64,000 nt of DNA from Oreocharis arfaki (Eukaryota > Chordata > Aves > Passeriformes > Paramythiidae): assembly GCA_013398015.1 (NCBI GenBank), contig VZRR01007600.1, forward strand, positions 2,218,889 to 2,282,888, written 5' to 3'. Below are positions 1-13,690 of this stretch, in pieces. Made by a program: the position numbers and the translations under genes. Under the pieces are notes generated by a model. It did not search any database and was not told the origin of the DNA. It saw only the letters and a list, made by a program, of their open reading frames with translations. Within the stretch, counting starts at the first letter, position 1. Each line of letters opens with the position of its first letter.

Positions 1-214
1 TGCTTTTGAATTACAAAGGCAGGAGATCTCTGAAAAGTCACAGTACCTGTATCTGGAGGTCCTTAGGAGCCATACATCTCCCTGGGATGGGTCTAAAGAA
101 TGGTACAGACGCCTGCCTTCCTGACCCCTGCATGTCCCAGACTGAAGCTTGTTTGTTTGTGTTAAAATAGCAAATTCAAGCCCAGCATGTGTAATATCCT
201 TGCTCTGAAGTGCT
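1..214. other. unique non-coding DNA, nothing recognised
   Basis: No coding or repeat signal was seen. Resemblance to the CR1 fragment that follows fades within this interval, so the left edge of that element is uncertain by some tens of bases. Confidence 0.5.
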
Positions 215-775
215 TACATTAAGACACAGAGTCTCATTTAGGTGATTAATGTAGATGTTAAGTAGTGTTGGCCAACACCCTATTCCAGGCAAAAAAAAAA
301 TATCAGCCTCCAACCAGACACTGTACTACAGATCACAACTATCTCAGCCTGGCAGTTCAGCCAGTTATGAATATACTGTATTCAATACACATTACTGTAC
401 TTCAACACATGAGGATGTCCCAAGACATTGTATAAAATTTTGCTAAAGCTGAGACAAACACCACCCATCCTTTTCCCTCCTCCACCAAGCAAGTCATTGT
501 AGGAGGTTGCCGAGTCAGAGACGGCTTTCTGTTCATAAATTCATGCTGACTACTTGGAAAAAATTTCGTGTCCTTCATGTGTTTGGAAACTGGTCCCAGG
601 ATTATTTGCTCCATCACCTCTCCAGGGCCTGAAAAAGAGCTGAACAGCCTGTAGTTCCCTAGATCCTCCTCCTCGCCCTTTTTGATGGACATTTACTTTT
701 CCTCCAGTCTGCAGCATCCTCTCCTGTTGGTGCTATCCCTAGGACCTATTTTTTAAGTTTCTTTCTGAAAAGTTA
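215..775 (-). mobile_element. CR1 LINE fragment, part of ORF2 reverse transcriptase (decayed)
   Basis: On the minus strand this reads as the central part of the CR1 non-LTR retrotransposon ORF2. In a living element ORF2 encodes the endonuclease and reverse transcriptase that copy the element into chromosomes by target-primed reverse transcription. An open stretch from 692 down to 402 keeps the order of motifs expected of the family: KKGEEEDLGNYR, then VMEQI, then SQHEF, then FYTMSWDIL, which corresponds to the FDT..HNIL region. Further down, in another register, the reverse complement of about 230-275 reads like the G..GP.LFNIYIN segment (here NIYIN). Stop codons and frame changes separate these blocks, and the catalytic ADD region that should follow is not present before position 215. 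The element is therefore truncated at both ends and dead. The family call is confident; the subfamily is not determined. Similarity at the DNA level continues to about 775 (CCTCCAGTC...CCTCTCCTG). Confidence 0.88.
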
Positions 776-3003
776 AGTGTAAGGTACCAGCTTCAGCACT
801 GAGCTTCTATTCTAGTTTTTTCTTCCTTCCTTTCTAGCAAAGCAGGTCTTTCTTCATAGCAGTTTTTGCTAAGTCATTCCTTATCTGCTTCAGACCAACA
901 GCAGACTCAGCAGGATAGATGATGACAGAAGGTTCAGGGTGGCTTAATGCAATGCTAAAGTTACAGCAATAGCCTTGCTTTTGTAGTCCCATTCCATAAT
1001 ATTCTGTTATACATCACAAAGGGTCCTGATCTTCCAGGTTCCTTTCCCAGAGTTACACTCTGTCATTTCAGGACTTTTGGGGTAGAGAATCTATATTGGT
1101 ATGTATACATACACATGTACATAAACCTGAAGTGCTTTTCTTCTCTTTTGACTACTTAGTTTAAATTGTAACAAGAATACTGAGAGAGGTTCTGCAAGCC
1201 TCATTTTGCAAGTCCTATGAAATTTTTCTGGCTACAATACACCTCTGTCTATATAAATATTATTGACAGACAGTGGAAAATACAGTGAAAAACACTGTCT
1301 GCATCATGCAAAGGCAGTGTTCTAGATGGTTGAAGTTTGAGCTATTGCGTCCCAAAGAAAAACCTCAAGCTTTTTAAACTACAGATCTCTAGTTGTGGCG
1401 CAATTCCATGAAAATATGCAGGCATGAAATTCACAATACACCCTGAATAATGCCCAGCTTAAGCCTCATCCTAACTCGCTTGCCAAAGCAAACAACGCAG
1501 GAGAGTGATAGATATGCCACTATTCCATGATTTTGAGGAAAAGTGCAAATACTATTGACATAACTAAAAGGCTGTTATCTTTAACCTGCAGCCTTGGGTA
1601 CAGTCAGTTATCACCATCTTCTGTCTAAATATTAAAGTTCTTAAGGATGAAATATTTGAAGAGCATATCTGTGACAGGAAGGAAAATAGTAATCATAGTG
1701 GCAATAATAATACAATCGTAATAAATGACAGGAGAAAACATATTCATGTGGAAGCTGAAACTTTGTCATGTATAAGAACCCCTCTTCCCTTAAAGAGATC
1801 AAACTGTAAGGGGCTGAAGGTTTTCAGATAATCTGCCTTAGGGTGGATTCTCTATTTACGTGCTAAGCAGAATACCTTTATTTCCTCTATATGGTTTTTC
1901 CAATGCATTTGAGAAGATTGTATTTTTAAATGTGTTTCTAATCTTTTAAATCAAAAGCAAAGGAAGTAAAAGAAGCAAAGATCAAGGATTTTATATCCCT
2001 AATAGAGGAGATATAGCTTGCTTTCAGGAAAACTGTATGAAATCAGGTGTTAGAATTTAATGTCTCTATAGCTGCAGCATTGCAAGGGCATGAACAAAGC
2101 TGAGTGGTTGCTGATGGTTTCCTAGATTTCTCTGCACCTAATCATACTCACAATACTGGAGGCTTCTGTCATTGCAGGAGCTGGCAGAATTTAGTGACAA
2201 CCTAGAGAAATGCCTTCTGAAGCTCTGTTCTCAGAACTACAAGTCCTTAGCAAATCAATGCAACAAACGAAATAGCTTTGTTCCTCACATATCCAAGGGA
2301 CTTTTTGCAGTTATTGTCTCTATCCCTTTCATTTTAAATCTGAAAATATTGCTATTAAGATGCAGAATAGACTCTTAAAGGATTGCAGGTTTCCTCTTAA
2401 TTTCAATGACCAAGAGAATTGCATTGTTTATTTACTGAGTGACTGGGGGCTAAGAAGGCTACATACAAGTTTATCACTTGTATTTTCACAGCATAGTTTT
2501 GCTTCAAATTCAGTGACCCATTTAGCTGCAGTAGAAGGTCACTGTTGCTAATTTACTCCCATTCATTGGTCTCAGTGACAGAATTTAATTATTTCAGCCT
2601 AGTTCATAGTGGGAGAGCAGCTGCAGTGTTTAAAACACTGTAATGAAAACCAGTAAACCCTCACCTTGTCTCAGCAAAAGACGAGGAATACAGCAGTTAA
2701 ACTTACGGTCTGTCATCTCACCTCCTAAAAAGCCACATGCATTACCTTAACAAATTTGAGAATTCATCTGTCTTACAGCTTTGTAATTGTTCTTTATGTT
2801 AGAGCTGTCACTCACTAATATCAATGGAAGTCTTCCTAAAATTTGAGAAAGATGTTATATTGAGTGCTGTAAGTACAGAGAAGAAGCGATTCTTTGGAAC
2901 AGGATCCAGAGTCTTTGAGATAAGGCTTGCAGTGCTTTTAGAGGCAGATGTGTTCTCACTCAGTGTAGAAGGGATAGCACACTGGAGCCAGTGAGAACTG
3001 CAG
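776..3003. other. AT-rich unique non-coding DNA
   Basis: No exon, RNA gene or recognisable dispersed repeat was seen. Reading frames are short and have no family resemblance. A 12-bp perfect palindrome, TATGTATACATA, lies at 1100-1111 and is unremarkable in AT-rich DNA. Confidence 0.55.
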
Positions 3004-3032
3004 GGATAATAAGCTGGATAATAAGCTGGATA
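3004..3032. repeat. short tandem repeat, 12-bp unit x 2.4
   Basis: The unit GGATAATAAGCT occurs twice without a mismatch and is followed by a partial GGATA. This is probably a small replication-slippage duplication with no evident function. Confidence 0.85.
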
Positions 3033-6000
3033 TGATGTTACCAGAGAGAAGGATCTGGCCTATTGATGCATTCCCAGATGACTAGTAAAATGACAGGAAA
3101 TCTGAAAGAGCAGCTAACTCGCCTTCCGCATAAGCATGTGAATGGCATGCTACATGGCCTGGTTCCACTGGATAAGAAAAAAACCAAAAAAACCCTCCAG
3201 AAAACAGGACAGACACAAGGCATCCCTGGCTAAAGGAACTGGCTTGTCAGCCTGGCCAAACTCAGCAAATCAGCTCAGGTTCAAATTCAATAAAATGTTC
3301 CATTGTAAAGTTATCCACCTTAATAAACTCTTCTTTTACAGACTTCTGTGCGTTTTGGCAGAAAAAGGAATGATAAAAGCTGTATACTGGAGCACTTCTG
3401 AAGGAATTTCTTCTTGTCCAAAGACAGAGTTCCCCGTAAAAAGTCCTTTTCCCTTTCCTTTTCCAGAAAAACCTCATTTAGGATTCCTGAACAACAATAA
3501 ACCTGCTAAAACAGTGACTGTCCTTAATTCTTTTATTGCGTTCTTCTTGAAGATCTTGGCTAAATCTTCTGTGATGTTCTATAAGCATCTTTTTATACTT
3601 GTACTGTGGTCCAAATAAAAATAGTGAGAGTAACTCTTTGCATACAGAGGATAAAACTGAATTTTTTAAAAGAGTGTGTTGGATGTAAACTCCGAGAAAA
3701 ATCATAGACTACGTAAAATTTAGACATTTCTTTTTTCCCCATATTTTATGAAGTCCATGTGAGAAACAATGTATTTTTGCTACTGAAACAAAACATATAA
3801 GCATAGCATGGATTCCTATAATGTCCAGAGAAAACAAGGATGAAAAGGATCTGTGTTCAGATATCAATGCACGGGAGGTCACACACTGCGTTTCACTGTG
3901 GTTTTGAGCAGTGTGTTAATCAAATCCATTACAGTTGTGCTATTACCTGTCTTGCAGTATTCTTGCTCACCTGAAACACCATCAAGTATTTGTTAATTTT
4001 ACTGTTTAACTTACATAGGAAACCTTCAAAAATTATTAAATTTACTAAGCATTCAGCATCGTCTTTCAAGTACCTGACAAGGAAAAAAGGTCTGTGGTCT
4101 TAGTGTCAAAGTCAAAACGTTCTTCCCTCCTTATTTTCCCTGCTTTACCATCAACTCTGAATGCACTGGTAGGATGGAAGAAGAATGAATTCTTCTAGAG
4201 GACTTCTAGAGGCAAAACCCATTGCCATTGTAGAAAAGAGATATTATTGGAGATCCTCATTGAAAGGATGTATTGAAAATGAAATTATATTATAAGAAAA
4301 CTGTTCATCATAACAAAGTTTCTAGAAAGTGGCTTCCAGGCATTTCCAAGACTACTTTTAGAAAAGTCTAAAAGTCTGAAAACTAGAAAAATAATTCTAA
4401 GGTAAGAAAATGAAATAATTTGAGAATGTATTTGTAATAGTATTAGTACATTTACTGTATTTTATATATGAATAGAATTTCTAAGTTTCCAGTCCCTCAG
4501 GAACTGTTTTTTCATAACATCATAAAAATTGTGTTCCGAATTTGTTGTCAGGATATTTGACAGTTTATTCAAATTCATAGAGTATCTGCCTTTTCACTCA
4601 TGAGAAAAACTGTTCCATTTTATCCTAGATGTTTTGACAACAAATAATTCATCTGCTTTTACATAAAAATATTAAGTATTCCGTAAACAATAATTACAGA
4701 CTGGACTATGTAGGTTCACACTATTCACAGAACATACTAATAGACTAATATTTGCGATATGGACTTTGATTAACTACATTTGTGTTCTGGACTAGTTATC
4801 AACAGTGAATGGGTTTAAACTGTCAATATGGCCATTCACACAACAAAAAAGAGTTTTTTTCTTCATCGCTTGCTTACTACTTCTGGAAACACTCACACAG
4901 GTGGTTGAGGCTGTGACTATAGCAGATATAATTTTAAAAACTTTAATTTCCAGATTTAGCTTCTTAAGGCAAGACATTTGTGTCATTGGAATAGAGATTT
5001 AAACAGTTCTGGTTATCTTCAGAGGGGTGCATATGTAGTGTGGAATATAGATAGTTGTGGAACAGGCACATAATTTCACAGTCTCAGAAATGAGTGAACA
5101 CTTCCATGACTCCCACTGAATAAGGTGAATTTCTGTTAATCCATTATTGGAATTCTCATTAATGAAAAGGAAAATGATCACTTTTTATAGGGGACCATCA
5201 GATTCATTTGGAACATCTTTGAGGAGAGGCACTTCCTTTAAATAAATGTTATTCTAAAATTGTCTTAAAATGAGTGCCTTTCTCATCAGAGTTTCCCTCA
5301 AAATTGGACTATTATTTGTGGAGTAAAACTAAATTTCTGGAGTTTTATCTCACTTAACCAAGGCCTGAATCCAGCATATTTGACATCAAAAATTCACAGG
5401 TGATTCAGATACCTGTCCAATTTGGCAGTGTCCAAGTACTGTTTATAGTAAAGGGTATCAAGACAAATCACATCTTTTCCTGTGGTAAGATAGATACTTA
5501 CTTTGAAAATGTAATGAAAAATACATGGCTTTGTTTAATTCAAAAATCTTGTAAGTTGAAGAAGAGAAAGCTCAGAGAGCTATTTTATGCTAACCTGATG
5601 ACAGCACTGGACAAGAGAAAAATCACTTTCTACTGAATAGTGAATCAGAAAGGTTGAAACACTAGGCAAAGCTCCACTCATTTTAAGGGAACAATAAGTA
5701 TTTTCATTGCTGGGGAGTTACAACATGACATTTATCCTTTACCCCTCTTTAGACTATATTTTACATGTACAGTTTATAGTCATATGGGAGACTCAGATGA
5801 AACAGGCTGAAAAAGGGTGCTCTGGATACTTTTGTCTTCACTTGTCTGAGATCAAATAAAAACTCTCATCAGCATATCATGTTCTGGCCTTGCATACAGC
5901 TCCATTCTTTCTTTCCCCATATGGATAATGTCTGGCCAGGAAGGAAATGACTACATTTTCAGCTGCAGGAATGAAATCTGGGCTAATGGAAACTTGGTTG

Positions 6001-6146
6001 AGTTGCTTCCTGCAAGTTAACGACTAAAGAGAGATTTTCAGGGGGATGGCCAGTAAAAGCCAGAACAACCTGAAATACCAGCAACATGGATCCTCAGAAA
6101 GCTGTCTTCTATTGCTGTGCAATTTGGAGACTGAGATTTAACATTG
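3033..6146. other. AT-rich unique non-coding DNA
   Basis: The longest open frame here (3142-3618, +) has 158 codons but a low-complexity, unpatterned product (clusters of K, F and P). It has no recognisable domain and no supporting signals, and I regard it as chance. No dispersed repeat was recognised. Confidence 0.5.
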
Positions 6147-6178
6147 TTTGAAAAATAAAATATTTGAAAAATAAAACA
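6147..6178. repeat. short tandem duplication, 16-bp period
   Basis: The 14-mer TTTGAAAAATAAAA occurs at 6147-6160 and again at 6163-6176, giving two adjacent copies of a 16-bp period. It looks like a simple slippage duplication. Confidence 0.85.
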
Positions 6179-9100
6179 GGTTTTACCTTATTCACCTGAT
6201 ATGCTCTGTTCATCAATGAGGATTTTCAGAAGCTCCACTGAGCCAATATGTTTGTTGAACCAATATGAACATTCATTTAATTGTTACTGTTCTGTTCAAG
6301 TTTTCTGTACACAGTGCAGAAGTTTCCTGTTTTATTTTCACATTTCTGCACTTATTACTGAAAGAAGAGCTGGATTTGTGACTTTGTTGGACATGCGAAA
6401 TATCTAGAAGAGGAAAAAGTAGGTGTTTTTCATGTCGCCACATGAAAAATGAATAATAACCAAGTTCAAAAGTTCATTCAGTCTGCACAATTTAATTTCA
6501 TTCAATAGATCTAATTTGAATTTGCATAAAAATTTACTGTTATACCTTGGGATTTATATTTTCAGTTTATAAATATATGATTTATATTTATAAATCCTTT
6601 GATTTCAGAAGAAACTGATCTTGGTGTGACCACTTCCTCTTAAACAGATCAAGATCACTTTAGTGTGCCTGGATTAGCCACTTGAAATGGCAGTTGTTTT
6701 AACCAATTAGAGTACAATATCACAATCTGTTTCTAAGAGAAAATTCAGTATGTATTCAGGAAAGTTCATTAGATTTCCTTTTCTGACATCTTTCTGTTGT
6801 CTGATCCCCCTTTTTCCCACCTGACCACACAAACTTAGAATTAACTCTCCAAATAGTGTCAGTGTGTTGTTTGACCTCTTTCATGCTGCCTGCAGGGATT
6901 AGCTGAGGTGAAAAAAATTCTAATAAAATTTTACGCCAGTAAACTTGGCTTGAAGAGCAGATGTAAAAGTCCTGCTGATTGTCATGCATTTAAGCGTTCA
7001 TTTATAAAGAAGCCCACTACTGTGCATAGATGTGACATGATTTTTTGCTATGCCAAAAGAAAATCTTCATGCTACTGGAGTGCTGCATTTCCCACTGCTA
7101 CTCAAAATGCTGTTCTGAATACTCATACCAGGGAGCTCTCCCTCTGAGGAAAATGCACATCTTCAGTTCAAGACAAGAGGTCTGATTTTTGCTCTATTCC
7201 CAATTCATTGGCAATTTGCAGCCAATGTTTTCTTTATCGCCACAAATTAACAAGGGAAAGATTGTGGCACTAATTTTTCTTTCAGTGTGATGTTATGAAA
7301 GAGGTAATAAATGGCAAGAAGAGAGAAGGGAAGAAGAAAACAAACCAGAGACTCTGCAAAGATAAGTGTAATATCCCCTTCACCCTCAAGAAATGAAATT
7401 ATTCTGACAGGGTCAGAGATTCTGCTTGGCAAACCATCTTAAATTAATTACCTGCCTGACATTTTAAAGGAAGGTTTCGGATCGTAAATTTAACCCAGAC
7501 AAAGCATTCTTTTTAATCTTGTCAGTATGCAAACTACTTTGCACTGCAGTCTGTGAATTATTTATCAGAAAAGCAACCCCAAAAGGGTGAAAGGAAAATA
7601 GGGAGTATTTGATCTAGGGTTCTGCAGGCTGATGAACTTCTCTACCCTAGATCCGTACCTGTTACCATTGCTTAAATTCTCTTTGTTTGATGTTGCTGAT
7701 ATATAGCTCTCACACTGTGATTCTCTCAAGCCAAAATATTTTTTCTCCATTTAAATAACTTTAAAAGCAGTGTCCCAGTGAATAACTATATCTACTTTCC
7801 AGAGAGAAACAAAAGTTAAATAAAAGGGACAAAATCACCTATCTTTCTGTTGTATGTCTTTTGATTAGCAAAAGCATGCAGTATTGATGGCTGTTGGGTT
7901 TTTTTTTCCCTGCACTTGGGTGAAAGCACAGTCTGTATTAGTAACTAATCTACAAAGGCTGATTTTTTACTGTTAAGCTGCAGAAAACATTAATCCTGTA
8001 ACAAGCTGTGTAACAGTAATGATGAAGCGTGCTCACCTGGGGTAAAAACACCTTGGAAGATGGGAATCCAGAATCCAGTTTTGATACAGGATTTTTGGTT
8101 TGGTTGGGGGTTTTTTTGCATAAAGTTACTTAATTTTAGTCTCCTGTTTTTTAAATGAAGCCTAGACAACTTCTGATTTTCTATCTCTTGGTCTTTTTAG
8201 GTTGCAAGTTTATTTATTCAACAGTATTTCATTTAGGCTTTAGTATCACTGCTGAAAAGACCTCTAAGTGCAACTGCAATGTAAAAGAAAATTATAACTG
8301 AGGGACCAAAACACATCAGAAAATAGCCTAATACATGGTCTTGTCTAACACTGGACCTTCTTTCTTAGTCACTCTGGATTTCTACCTGCTTCTCTGAAGA
8401 CATCAAACTTAGCATCTGACATTTTGAAGAAAGTCAGATTTGGAAAACCAGCAGGGAGAAAAATAAAAACCACAGTAACCCATTGTAACAACTTAGGCAT
8501 GTAATACTACTATTCCACATTTTTCACCTTGAGAATGTTTGCTCCCTAGATGTACTTTGTTAATTTTTGTTACTTCATGTTTCAAAGGAGTTCCAATATT
8601 TTCTGCTTAATCCATATGCAAGATGAACTTTAGCTGAGCTAAGTGGAAAGTTCGGTAGAAAGTCTATCAATTTGCAGAGACAAATCATAACTCCCTTCTG
8701 CTCCTGCCATGTAGTGTGAAAAATTATTTATTGGACCTATGGAAGCTTCTGCACTTTCATGTAAGCTGAAAAAAAGCTCATGAAAATGTTTTTCCCTTCT
8801 TTGATTTAGTGTGCTATCTAATTCTTTGTTTCACAATTTTTAATTCTTTAATATGGGGGATTTTTTCTTTCCTACCGCCAGGCTTTCTTCCTCCTTTGTG
8901 TCCATGCTTGAATGTTGCAAGAGCAAGACACGAGACACTTCATAATAAAAATCTGTCTAAACAAACTGTGGACATGCTTTTATTTCACTCTGCAGTCCTA
9001 ACAAAATAAGTCAGTTCTGACAGATAATTCTGTGTTCAATAAATATTTGTCAGTTTTCTACTTAGGCTTGTAAGCATCCCAAGCATTTCAAACTTGATTT

Positions 9101-12100
9101 CAGTTTCCTCTGATAATAAAAAAGAGCTTATACTCTTTATGAGTTGGTGAAGGATTAACTATATAGGACGTAAAATCAGGGAATCAACACCAGGTACTTG
9201 CATGTCTCCACAGTTTAAGGCTGTATACACTTTTCATCAGTTTTTACCATAAAACTCCCAAGAAATAGTCAAGGGATTGTGTACATCCACCACAATGTAT
9301 TTACCTACCGATAAATTCCGCTTTGCAGATTTGTGTATCCATACAAAATACACAATTAAAAAACTGAAGACTTTTGCTTTCTGAATATCCCAGACCCCTC
9401 TTTAAGGACATGTAAGTATAAGTTATAGTGTCCATGGATACATTTTAAGTAGGGATTTTGGCTATGGTTTAAGTATGATAATTTCCTCTGTGATTTCTGT
9501 TCAGCTGATTTCACTTCTGTTCTCCCCTTGGCCCTGGCTCAAGCCTTCAGGAGCATCAGTGCTGGGGCTGTGATCGGAGACCGTCCTAACAACAGCTGCA
9601 TTTCAACATCTTTCTTCTGCTTGAAGGCTTTTTCACATTTTCCAACTGATTTGTGAGGGTGGTTAAGAATCATAGAAGTGCAAAGAATTACCTTTATCTA
9701 GATTTAACTATTATTTTATGCTAATTCCAGAAGCTATTCTTTTAAGATAAATAAAATAGACACTCCTTGATTTTTATGTGTATATCAGTAAAAATTAAAC
9801 TTTGATGTTCACTCTCGTTACTGCTTTTAGGTATTCTGACATTAGAATTACTGCAGGACTTTCTCGAGCTGTTAAAATACATGTTTTTGAAAGTCATAAT
9901 GAGTAGACTATATATTCTTCATTTCCTGGGTAGCTGAGGCTGAACACTAGTAGAGAAGTAATAAAATTCTTCTATCAAGATATGCACTGGTAGTCTTGGC
10001 TGTGCTCCCAAGTGCAAACCATTCTGAATGAAATTCACCCCTCTGCAGCACCAGCTAAACCTTACTTGTGCTCTGCCTGCTGGAGCATCAGCCTTTCCCT
10101 GTTGCTCTGCACAAAAGTGGATTTCAGCCACTGTGTGTTCAGACCTTTACCATTTCAAATCCATTACATTGATTGTGTGTCTCCTTTTATTTCCCTGAGA
10201 GCATTATTATGAGATTCTACTATTCTGGTCTGTACTGAAATATCGTTTGTATGGGTTTGGTTTGATTTTACTTAACCTTGCATTTTCATTGATCATCTTT
10301 GTACTTTGTTCTTTTTCAATGACTTTTCTTTACCCTTCACAAAGACCCGATACGCATAATGAGATGTATGTAGTGCAAAGCACGTGTTGGGGATTGCTCT
10401 GGAGCAGCAAAATAGATGATCCAGCAAAACTTTCCTCTCTGCTGGAGGGTGGTGGTACTTCATGCTGCACATGGAGATAGCATGGAAAACAAGATGGTCC
10501 ATAATTAACATTCTAAACATTGTTAATATTCCTGGCTTCCCTCATGCAGAGTGTCCACACTTGCCCTGCTTAAATTTTAGTCAGAGTGTGAAAATGTTCC
10601 TGAAATGTGGCACAGCTCAAATGAGTGATATACAGGGGCAAAGCTCTTCTTTTTCCCAGTAGTCTGGTACATAGGCATCACGTAGAGTTTAAAAGTATAT
10701 TAGGGTCTATAAGGCAGTTATTTTAGTGTTTAAAACCTGTAGTTTGGAGTGAGGGTTTTTTTGTCAGCTTTCTTTTGCTATGCACTTTCCACCACATGAC
10801 TATTCCATTTGTTTTGCCTGTGTGCTAACAGTTTGTGGTGAGAGTGCCCTTCAAAACACAGCATCTATAACAATCCAGTGTACTACCTTCCACCTTGGAC
10901 AAGGCTTTTATTTATTTTTAATAAATTCCACCTCATTTCTAACACATTAAACCTCATTATGGTGAAATTTCCCTTGGTATGAAAAGACCTCATTAATTGT
11001 TCCATCCAAAACCGATTATCTCTCAGGATGGATGTTATAAGGGAAGTGTGATGGATAAGGGGTTTTTTCCACATTCTGCTTGAGCATTACTTTTTCTCGA
11101 GTGATTAGTTTTGCTGCATCTGTGTTTACTTAAGAACCTGAAGCTAAAATAATTAGTAACAGGTGGCTGAGGTCTTACTGATAATCTGCCTACTTTTTAA
11201 AGGTATGTCTGTAAAAGGTTTTTAATTCCCACATTCTGGTTCTTTCCCATATTTAACAGGCTGTAGTGAGGAGTAATCTTGTATGGTATGGTACTCCGAC
11301 TTACGTGATTCTAGAAGTTTTATTTTAACAGTTTTAACTGACTGTATGACACATGTTTTACTCTTTAGTAATAACAAACTATGCTTCATCTCTTCCTGTT
11401 GTATAGGGATTTTCATGATAATTGTTTTCTGCAACCTGTTTTTCTAAGGATATGCTTGCCTCTCTGGTTTATTCTGTATTTTCACATGCGTTCTTTCCTG
11501 ATTCTGTTCTCAGGAATTTTCAGTGGACTTAGCCTCAACAGGTGTTCACAAAATTTTTCAGATCCTTTTCTGCTGACTCTGGTAATGTTTAAGAGACAGG
11601 TGTTAAGCTTTTAATATTACTACCGTTGGGAGGTCTTGAGAATTATGACTGAATTTCTTTAAACTGATGTATAAAACATGTTTACCTAAAATGTGACATC
11701 TACCTATCTGAGCTTCTTAGCTATCCAGCTATGAATGCAGTGAGAACAAGAAGTCATTCAGCTGTGCTTGATGGGCTGGATATGGTTTATTGACATTTAT
11801 GACTGCAGGTAGGAGATTGCTACAGCTATTTGAACACTCAGGCAGGGTGGTCCTGTATCAAGACCAGGATGGAAAGCCAAGATTATGAAACCATCCATGC
11901 AGCTACTCCACAGCCAAGTGGTTTTGACATATGTTAAGGATATATGCAGCTATAATTCAAGAGCCCCACTGTGCCCAGATCATTCCAGGAGTTTGAAGCG
12001 TGACTTTCCACATCCCCAGATATAAAAGAGGAGGGGTGTGTATCTTTTATTGAAACAATTCCATTTTCTGTAAATACACACTTACTAAGCTACAGTGAAG

Positions 12101-13274
12101 CTGACATTACATTTTAATGATTGACTTGTTCTCCTGGGATGTTCAAGGACACTGATCTGGGGACACTGACATTGAATCAGATGGCGATGGGAATTAACTT
12201 TTTCTGAACAATGGATGAGTGCCTTAAAAATATGTTTCAGAATCTTTAAAAGTACTTCAGAGATTTGGGTTGGTGGTTTTATTAGAATGTGAAAAGAAAA
12301 TGAGACATCCTTGCTCTGTTATGCAGAGCACAGGATAGTTCATATTTGCTAAGACAACCTTACACTGGAATAAGTCAGAAGGACCTGTGCTAAACAGCAC
12401 ACACGGCTTTCAGGTCTCTCCATTCATTTGGTGTCGACTGCACCCATCCTGACATTAAAAAACCAACTGTTAGGTAAGAAGCCTTCCCAAAAACCTAGTT
12501 TTACAGGACAGGGATCACCAGGAATAAAAGTCAACAAACTGAACAAAAACTAATAATCTGTTATCTTGCAACACTAGGAGATACTTATGCTCCATAGTAG
12601 GTATGATTTGCTGTCCTTATTCAGGTTTCCATTAAGTTTAGCGTTATTTTCCAGCCACATGATTTGAGCACAGAATTCAAGATTTTTGTTCTATACCATA
12701 TAGGAAATACAAACCATATCTCCCCTCAGTACCCAAATCCTGTGCAGGAAATAAAATGTGCAGAGAGGTGGATATCTTGGGGTTTGCTTTATGTCGTAAT
12801 TTCCACGTTGTCCTAACAGCTTTTTATTCTTTAACAACCATCCTTTTTAGCAATGGTCAACTTTAAAAATAAATTAATGTGAAATTTTAAAGGAACAGCT
12901 CAGTGTGGTAAAGTTAGTAGTGGCATGCAAATAACATCTTTCTAGTTATAGGGTGAGATAAAGCAGTCTGAAGAACTCTACAGGAAAAATTGCATCAAGT
13001 AAGATGGAACTGATCCAGAGAGAGAGAATAACAGCATACTTGATGTAAAATATTATTAAGAAAGATTATGGTGAATTGTCTTTCACAGTTCAGAGAAAAT
13101 ATACTTACACAGATGCCTATTTAAATTAAGAACTGAATTATCATTCTGCAGTTCACCGTGAAGTAGTCGAAGTATTAGTAGATCATCCATTTAATCTGAA
13201 TGACTCAGAATATGAAGAAAAAAACACACTACAGAGGAATGTTAAAATAATTACTATTTAATGTTTTTCATGGA
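6179..13274. other. AT-rich unique non-coding DNA
   Basis: Seven kilobases without a supportable gene. Open frames are all under about 80 codons and look random. Apart from the inverted repeat near 7.6 kb, I saw no dispersed element or array. Confidence 0.5.
7611..7653. repeat. perfect inverted repeat, 10-bp arms, 23-nt spacer
   Basis: GATCTAGGGT at 7611-7620 is matched exactly by its reverse complement ACCCTAGATC at 7644-7653. The arms could form a hairpin in a transcript or in single-stranded DNA. No miRNA-length stem is present, and no function is implied. Confidence 0.8.
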
Positions 13275-13690
13275 AACACAAATACAAAGATCTTCAGGAG
13301 TAGAACCTGGCAGACACTGTCATGCCTGACCAGGAGCAATGAGTAGGGGAGGCAACAATCATAACAGGATCTGGCAGACCTTGCTCCCTTGAAGGGTCCT
13401 CCATGGGCTGCAGTGTGTTTATCTTCTCCATTGTGGTCCTCCATGGGCTGCAGGGGAACAAACGTCTCACAGCTGCCATGAAGAGCTTTTACCCTTTCCT
13501 AAATATGCTCTCACAGGCACAGCACCAGCACTGCTGATGAGCTCAGCCTTGAGCAGCAGCAGTGGTTCAGCTGGGATTGGTTCTGTCCAACATGGGGCAG
13601 CCCCTGGTCTCTTCTCTCAGAGACCTCCTGTGCAGCCCCTCTGCTGCCAACACCTGGACATGGACATTCAGCACAAACGAACAGGAGGAC
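13275..13690. mobile_element. copy of an avian dispersed repeat, possibly LTR/ERV-derived, non-coding
   Basis: This GC-richer block stands out from its AT-rich flanks. It shows a run of segments that I recognise, in the same order, from a repeat common in bird genomes: CCTCCATGGGCTGCAG (present twice, 13398-13413 and 13439-13454), then CTTTCCTAAATATGCTCTCACAG, then a CTGATGAGCTCAGCC-like block, then CAACATGGGGCAGC and the CTTCTCTCAGAGACC / GCAGCCCCTCTGCTGCC blocks. The recognition is from memory, not alignment. I believe the family is linked to endogenous retroviral LTR material but cannot name it or fix its orientation. Short open frames on both strands (for example 13294-13479 minus and 13537-13752 plus) are by-products of the repeat. 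Borders are approximate. Confidence 0.55.

Noticed and set aside
3142..3618. 158-codon + frame, the longest outside repeats
   Set aside because: The product has no recognisable domain, signal peptide or repeat pattern. Overlapping frames are open on the other strand, and composition matches the non-coding surroundings.
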